From Ophioderma brevispina (taxonomy: Eukaryota > Echinodermata > Ophiuroidea > Amphilepidida > Ophiodermatidae), in NCBI GenBank assembly GCA_023653785.1, contig JAMKCH010043991.1, forward strand, positions 88,188-152,187: 64,000 nt of DNA, written 5' to 3'. The notes beneath the pieces were generated by a model. The model did no database searches, was not told the DNA's origin, and was given only the letters and a program-made list of their open reading frames with translations. Made by a program: the position numbers and the translations under genes. Of the stretch, positions 57,402 through 64,000 are shown piece after piece (the first letter of the stretch is position 1; every line of letters starts with the position of its first letter).

Positions 57402-58379
57402 AGTCAGGTCCTGCCGAAGAAGAGGGACACCCAATATGTTTCTAAAATATTAAAGTCATTGGAGAAAAAAGGTCACCACAAACTTGGGTTCCTGGTTCAA
57501 ATACTACTCGAATATATGTAAACACACACACGCACCCATCAAATGTTGAAGCTGTAGGTGGTTTACTCAATAGCCTTCTAGTTTCTACTAGGTTTCTTGG
57601 AAGTCATCAGATGGTCCTGAAAAGCACCCAATGACTAGTTACAATATAGAAAGTGATCCTGAAGTTTTCTTCAAGAAACCAACTTCCCACTTATCACCTA
57701 CCCAATGTGTACAAAAATTTTGCCAGTGAGTACTGGATGGAGACTGATGGGATGATAACCAGAAGTTTTACTTTTGTGCAAAACATTTACAGGTGTACAG
57801 TAATTGATTGCTAACCAGAGCTTTAAGGCCAGGGGAACCTCATACATTTGGCAAAATATTGAACACATCACCCAAAACCTGACCCATTCCCTAGTCTAGA
57901 AAAGAAATGTCCCCTACCTGAGTTTTTGAATGACCCTTAGTGTAACTTTTTTGAAAACTTTTTAGTTAAAGTCCAAGCATGCAAGTCAATGTTTTCAGAA
58001 GCTTCTTTTATGTTTTTATCCCATTTATTTAAAAAGAACCTAAAATTTTGCCCTGTGGGACAATTTTGGGCATTCTAAAACTGATTTGGGTTGTCCACCC
58101 ATCCGACTTCGTTCCCATATGGTACGCCCCCCAACCCCAAAATACCATTCCACCCATCAAAAATTTCAAGAAACCAGAGCATCAATGATTCAGAACCTTC
58201 AAGTGTGGGATCTAAGAGGACAATATTTTTGTTACGCCCTTATTTTACTTACAATGGAAAATACTATGATAACCAGTGGACTTGGTACAAAACATTGTTA
58301 ATTAAGAACAAGGTGGTTCTCGACCAAGTCTTTTCTTGCTTCGTTTGTGATCGCAAAATGTGTAACACTTGTATGATGG
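57402..58379. other. Unassigned intergenic DNA
   Basis: No gene or clear repeat. Overlapping plus-strand frames at 58086-58459 have no recognisable domain. Confidence 0.4.
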
Positions 58380-58890
58380 CGTTAAAAGATCATATATGGG
58401 TCAATGGGTGTCATTCTCTGAACACACTCCATGAATCAGTGGCTCTTCTGACCAACTAAGGCTGCAATTGGCTCAAATTGTTTAGGGCAGAAGATAAACA
58501 AATTATATAACTTTACCCTAACGACAAAATGCCCCTTTAATCAGCAACACTGAGCTTTGACCCCAATCTGTTAACACCCCCATATGGGTCACATGTCACA
58601 GTTGATGTATTCTTTCCACTTCTAAACTTTCATCTTCAATGCATGTTGACCTTTGAATCCAATCTGTTACACCCCCATATGGTTTTTGGGCCAGTGGATC
58701 TTCTGACCAAGATTGGTGATTTTAGCAATTTATCTGCAACTGAAAAAACAATTCATAGATTTTGAAGATTGCCCCTTAATTAGCCCACATCTGTGAAGAA
58801 CACCCCTATATGGACCAGCTGGACCAAGGGTTCTGACCTAATTTGGGTTTGAAATTGGCTCAAGAGGTTGGGCAGGAGAGAAACAATTAA
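58380..58890 (+). repeat. Degenerate tandem repeat of about 130-150 bp units
   Basis: Recurring words are GTGGCTCTTCTGACCAA / GTGGATCTTCTGACCAAGA / GGGTTCTGACCTAA, GCAATTGGCTCAA / GAAATTGGCTCAAG, and CAATCTGTTA-CACCCCCATATGG / GAACACCCCTATATGG. About three to four eroded units. Confidence 0.6.
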
Positions 58891-60926
58891 CAACCTTTAT
58901 TTAAAACCAAAATGACCAGACAGACATAAGACAAACCTGTATCTGTTTTTAAACACTATAATAAATATAACTGTCTGAAACACGATTGAAAACCTAAGCA
59001 TTCAATCATGCTATACATGTAGTTTATTCTGTTATGAAAGCTAATGTGTGAGCACAAAGGATCGATTCACTTTTTAAAATCCTCTAATTAGTTAATTACT
59101 AAATTAGGTACTAGATAGAAACATTATACATATATATACATTTAATGTCCAAAGGAATGCGTAATAATGAGATAAGTTAATTTTTTTTTTTTTATGGCAT
59201 TCTTTACTTACATTAACTTTTATTTAATGCCGGCGCAGTCCGTCCGTCCGTCCTCCATCCCGTCCCCATCCCATCCCCCATCCACCATGCATGCGCACCC
59301 CACCATTGCCATACATCATGCATACATACATGCATACATACACCACAAACCACACACCACATATATAACACGACATGTACAACAAATAGGTTTCTTGGTC
59401 TTGCTCTGATCAAACATATTTGGTTCAATGGTAATTCTTATTTTTGACATCTGTTTACAACACACACACATAGGCACCACCTACCACACATGCAACATCC
59501 ATAGAGACATGCACATACTCTGGGATACAAGACATGGAACACCTACACACACACACATAGGAAGGTTTGTGGATCCAAGAAATTCCAGACATTTAATTTT
59601 AAATTGAGAAAAAATATTTGGAGTATTTATAGAGGTATTAGATACTATCTGACGACCAGAATACATGAGCAAGAAAGTCCTTTGAATTGGGTGTCATGCA
59701 CTGGCTTCATTATGGAAAATACACAAGTTTCATTTTGAAGAAATATAAACCATTTTTTAAAAATGTAACAGAATGTTACATTATATTTATACTATATCCA
59801 TTGTAAAACTACTGGTACAGGCATATTGCTAAATGCACTCTGTCTGCCCAGAGGTACTGAGCTTGTAATACCAACAGACATGGGATGTGTCCTTGCTAAA
59901 AGTCCACGACCCTAGCTAGCTAGCCAAAATGTATTGGCAGCCACACTGACCAACCCAGCGTAAAACTTTTGGCTGCAAAATGAATATATCAAGGCTAGCA
60001 TTATACAACCTAGCAGCTAGGACAAGTGATGCTGCATGAAAAATGCCTACTAATGTCACCTTGGAAATCAGTGCAAAAATACAAAAATACCCAAAAAACA
60101 ATTTGAACTCAAAATTCAAAAAAAATTGTTTTCATAGAAAGCACCCAGTAATTTCAATACTTACATAACTGGTGACTTTCACGAAAAAGAATTGAACAAG
60201 ATACAAAAGACTAGTTAGATGTTCGTGGCTGCCCTTGACAGAAAATCTTCTACTTGGATGGCATAAGCCTACTATTGATAGGGCATGAAAAATCTGCATT
60301 TTATAAAATAGAACTCATCAGGTACCACTTCCAAGGAAAATATGACACAGGGCAGCAATGCGCTACTTTCAATATGCAGTTGCGTAAACCTATGCAGGGT
60401 CTTATGCCAAGGCCATGATACTGGGACTTACAAAGTTTGTAGCATTTGTGGTTGCCGTGACCATTATTCGAAAATGGCCACAATCAATCACGGTTAATTC
60501 TTAATTACAACCATTTTTGAAACTGCTATATAAACTTTACTAATCCACTATAATTCTTAAACAGCAAACCAAAAAAATCCTAAAACAATGGAAAATTTGG
60601 ATTGAATATACAAATCCACAAATTGTATAAGTCATATAATGTCTTCATAACCCAACCGTACCAAAATACACAAAACACTAAGCACTGACAGCTGAGTGCG
60701 AAAAATACACTAGAGGTCCCGGCTTTGCAATCATCAAACAAAGACACATAACACGAAAAAAATTGGGCTAGTGACACGGTCGTTAGGCTGGTATCCCCGA
60801 TGATTAAGCTTTGGAGCCCAAAGGACCACTGCTTTGAGCCGACCAGTTGGCCCACAATTCTCTTTTTCCCCTTCTCTGCATCCCTTCACTTCACATATTA
60901 AAGCTAGAGACAGCTAGACATTATGG
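58891..60926. other. Unassigned DNA with microsatellites
   Basis: A CCGTCC/CCATCC-rich patch lies at 59235-59290, followed by ATGCATACATAC and CACACACC-rich patches to 59360 and another CA-rich patch at 59460-59570. No gene recognised. Confidence 0.45.
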
Positions 60927-61289
60927 TTAAAAGGTGCAACGAGAAGATTTCAAGTCATCCTTTTTTTCTGTGATATGTAGTGATTCATATAGAATCAGAT
61001 GCGCAATAGATTCCCTACCTTGTATTTGGTTACCGACAATAACTTTTAAAAATGAAAACAAAAGGTGATTTGTTATATTTCAATTCAAAAAACATTAGGC
61101 TGATTTCATATTTGCCCCTATTACGAAATTAGAAATTTTCTTAATTTTGTACCAAGAAAACAGTTCATAAGGCTTAATCCTTCAGGTAGGGATATTTTTT
61201 ATATTGTAACCTTTACAACAGGCCCCCAAACATCAGGGAATTCAATTTTTCGTGACACCTGTTATTGAAATCTCTCGTTGCACCTTTAA
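60927..61289. mobile_element. MITE of the AAAGGTGCAACGAGAGATTT family
   Basis: The ends are TTAAAAGGTGCAACGAGAAG and AATCTCTCGTTGCACCTTTA plus A. The interior is collinear with the 35329-35680 copy (TGTAGTGATTCATATAGAAT, ATTCCCTACCTTGTATTTGG, TTAATCCTTCAGGTAGGGAT, GACACCTGTTATTGAAAT). One of the two best copies for defining the family. Confidence 0.92.
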
Positions 61290-61899
61290 TCATAAAAGAA
61301 ATGGAGATATGCCTACTCATAAGAATAACAACATAGAGATCGTAGAATCATTAAAAAATAAAAAATGAATCTACTGCTTAAGAATCTTAGTGTGTAAAAA
61401 AGGACTTTAAGTTTATTAGATCAATGACTCTCAATGACCCCTATATGACCTTTGACCTCCTTTCTCATTAACATTACATAGTAGAGTAGAAATACTGATA
61501 GCCCAATTCCAACTAAATTGATAGTACGAAATAGTCCTTGAACACAACTTTCCTTCAAGGCTTTCTTAGTTTTCAAATATGGTTTCAAGTATGTGCGTGT
61601 TATCCAATTATGCCTAGAAATAATCTAATGACTCAATTTCAGAGTAGGCTAGTCTATACAAGTTATTAAATGCTGTCCGAAGAGGAAATAATAGAGGCTA
61701 GCAGACTAATAATATCAATTATGAGATTAACCATTTGTGGCCTGTAGTTGCTTGGTATTCAAAATCTTTTCATTTTTTCTCAAAAATTTATAAATTATGA
61801 ATTTTCAAGACCGCACTTGGAATCAGCATTAGAAATGCATTCAAATGAGTCCAAACAAAGCCTAGTCTTGGTATAATAGTTTTTTGAGATGGCTTTCTA
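61290..61899. other. Unassigned intergenic DNA
   Basis: No gene or repeat recognised. Confidence 0.4.
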
Positions 61900-62110
61900 A
61901 TGAACCTGTCAGATCATTTGGGAAGCACTACTTGGTTGAAAACCATTTTTTGTGATTACCCGTCTTGTAAGGGCGCGTATCGTGCTAAACCAATCAACAT
62001 CATCTGGACGGGCCCAGCTACACCACCCACCAAATTTCGTAAGCGTACGACCCTCGGGCTCCGAGAAAATGGTGGACAGACAGATACACATACATCGTGA
62101 CAGACAGACG
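61900..62110 (+). mobile_element. Possible transposon terminal fragment
   Basis: The stretch CCCACCAAATTTCGTAAGCG, CGAGAAAATGGTGGACAGAC and AGATACACATACATCGTGAC with further CAGACAGACGTGAC resembles the GGACAGACAGACA-rich ends of dispersed elements that I recall from many marine invertebrates. Only one copy is present here, so support is weak. Confidence 0.35.
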
Positions 62111-64000
62111 TGACGTATTATAATATAGATACATAAAGCACATTTGAAGAGCAGATGCAGTTCCAGGGGTAAAAATCTTGGGATAAACAAAGAGCCAAAG
62201 CTCTTATAATAGGGGGTGATAAAAGCAAATCATGTTTTGTACCAAAAGAAATCATAATTTGCACAAAAAATGTACTATTTTCCCCCGAAAGCAGATTTTT
62301 TTCCCATGTTTTTCAGCCCAAACATTATGTAATTGGGCTTTCACTCAATTTCATCCCCCACCCCACCCACCCCCAAAAAATGAATCCATTTAAACCCAAA
62401 TTCTTCTAGAATTTGCACCTGGGCCTGCCTAATGCCCATTTGGATCTGAACTAACTGTAAAAGTATAAATAAGCATGGGATCCTGTATGTTACTCAGGAA
62501 ATTCATAGGAAGGGGGTCAATCAACCTAGTTAGATGGGTGTGGTTGTTAATAACAAACCAAGGAACATTTGTTAGGATCTTAACGTCATTGGAAGGCAGC
62601 GAGAAAATGTACACATATTGGAGTGTCTTGTGAAGAATTTGAAAGTAGTTTAAAATTTCTTTCAAAGTTACTATTGTTCCTTTGATTTGTACACAATGAT
62701 TTAGAGGCACTGTTACTAAGCAAAGAAAAAGTGTTCAAATTTACATTTTTCAAAGAGTGCCCTCAATTTTTCAAAAATTTTGCACAGTTGCATTGGTAAA
62801 TGGCTAGTAAACTATACCTGTGAATAGTAAAGCTCAAAAATGTCTATGTGTAGCAAAAGGAATTTTGTAATTAGAATAATTAATTTCCGAGATCCCGATA
62901 ATAATTCAACGGCTTCTGGACACGACCTTCCAATATTGAAATAGCTCATACATTAGTTGTTCAATTTGTGCAGATAAGTCAAGTTAGAGGTCATTTTTGT
63001 GAGGTGACACTATTTTATAATGGACGGACAGAAATTTGGCATTTCCAGCTCCGCCGTTTAATTACAATCTGGGATCACAATTCTAATTATAAATCGCTTC
63101 TTTTATGACAAATATGCACTCTTGAGTATTACCGTTGGCACGTAAAGTTCACTAGACAATTACCAACACAAATATGCGAAAATCTCAAATTTTGAAAATT
63201 GCTGATAGCCTTGTCCCCAGAACCACAGATTTTACCAGAAGTGGTCAAAATTTTGGAATCTGAAGAAAGCTACTACTTTTCTCATTTACCCTGCGAAATC
63301 TTAGGGATGGAACAGGGGGGCCTTTTTTTTCAATGACATTATAACAGCAAAGAATTCCAGAGGTCCTCATTGAAGTTCTACAATTTTTTTTCATTTTTGG
63401 CCTTAGGGTTAGGGATTAGCCACAAATAAAAATAATTTGTTTCTTGTAGAATTTTAAAGGGGGTACAAACAGAACTCATACTGACATAGCAAATGTCTTA
63501 TTTTACTTGCTGTTGTTGTTGTGTTTTTTAGATGTTTGTTCTTCTTTGTGTTGGTTATTTTTTCTTTAAAATTGTAAATCAAACTCATGGGTCAGTCCTT
63601 GTTTTATTATTTTGTGCTCATTGGCATCAAGAAAATAATTTGAGTACCCAGGTTTTTTTAGGGTCGGTTGGGTTACAGCAAACAAAACAATTATTTTGGG
63701 GGGCCAGATTGCAGTATATGTTCATTTTAGTATGTTTGAATAATTTTCTTCACTAGACTCATTTCAAATATGAGTGCGGTAAGTTACAAAGTGGCTTGAA
63801 GATGCCATATTTGAACTTCAGCCTTGACTTCACCATTCTCACCAGACTTTTTTTTTCATTACAACAACTTGAACAAGCCTTTTGCATTTTGCACTCACAT
63901 CTGCACCATATTTGGGCTGAACTCGATTCTAAAAATATCAATTGGCATAAATTGCTTGTTTTGTAGTATTTCCTACAACAGGTTCTTTGTAAAAAGGAAA
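62111..64000. other. Unassigned intergenic DNA
   Basis: No gene recognised. A C-rich patch lies at 62353-62376. Frames near 62429-62710 (minus), 63532-63756 (plus) and 63759-63941 (minus) have no recognisable product. Whether a gene begins beyond 64000 cannot be seen. Confidence 0.4.

Overview
This window is intron- and repeat-rich eukaryotic nuclear DNA. It is AT-rich, has no operon-like packing, and almost every long open frame is a chance frame or lies in a repeat. Dense short inverted-repeat elements, CR1-type LINE remnants and one vertebrate-like signalling gene suggest a marine invertebrate. An invertebrate deuterostome (echinoderm, hemichordate or amphioxus-like) is my best guess, but the sequence does not prove it.

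One host gene is recognisable. It runs on the minus strand from about 42.5 kb down to 31.6 kb and continues beyond what I can trace. Five exons (42506-42255, 41599-41473, 39663-39437, 35291-35169, 31871 to about 31594) encode an N-terminal region with no counterpart I know in vertebrates, then a PH domain, then an acidic Tyr-containing and Pro-rich segment. The PH sequence and the segment after it match the adaptor SH3BP2 (3BP2). No SH2 exon was found; it should lie at lower coordinates, inside or outside the window. Four single-base frame or phase breaks, three of them missing-base type and three in homopolymer runs, suggest unpolished long-read sequence rather than a dead gene.

The second coding region is a degenerate CR1-clade LINE on the minus strand (about 46.57-51.56 kb). 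It has an ORF1 with an SGNH-esterase-like domain, an APE-type endonuclease remnant, a reverse transcriptase and a 3' tail. Its 5' part and the DNA upstream form a direct tandem duplication of about 2.7 kb (about 50.87-53.52 and 53.52-56.31 kb). Each unit holds an ORF1 start, a tRNA-like A-box/B-box module about 350 bp upstream of it, and a palindromic MITE.

Layout: 0.76-2.7 kb minisatellite; 3.9-5.6 kb terminal-inverted-repeat (TIR) elements, one nested; 6.6-7.1 kb TTAGGG-like degenerate repeat and a retroposon tail; 7-14.7 kb mostly unidentified with MITE pieces; 14.7-16.6 kb two MITEs and a C-rich minisatellite; 16.7-22 kb hairpin-ended elements interrupted by a 3.5 kb inverted-repeat element; 23-31 kb retroposon tails, MITEs and a second hairpin-ended element; 31.5-42.5 kb the SH3BP2-like gene with MITE-filled introns; 45.8-56.3 kb MITE, LINE and tandem duplication; 57-64 kb scattered MITEs and degenerate repeats. 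I found no tRNA or rRNA gene, no CRISPR array and no complete intact transposase. All family assignments rest on reading by eye and recalled family signatures; no database search was run.
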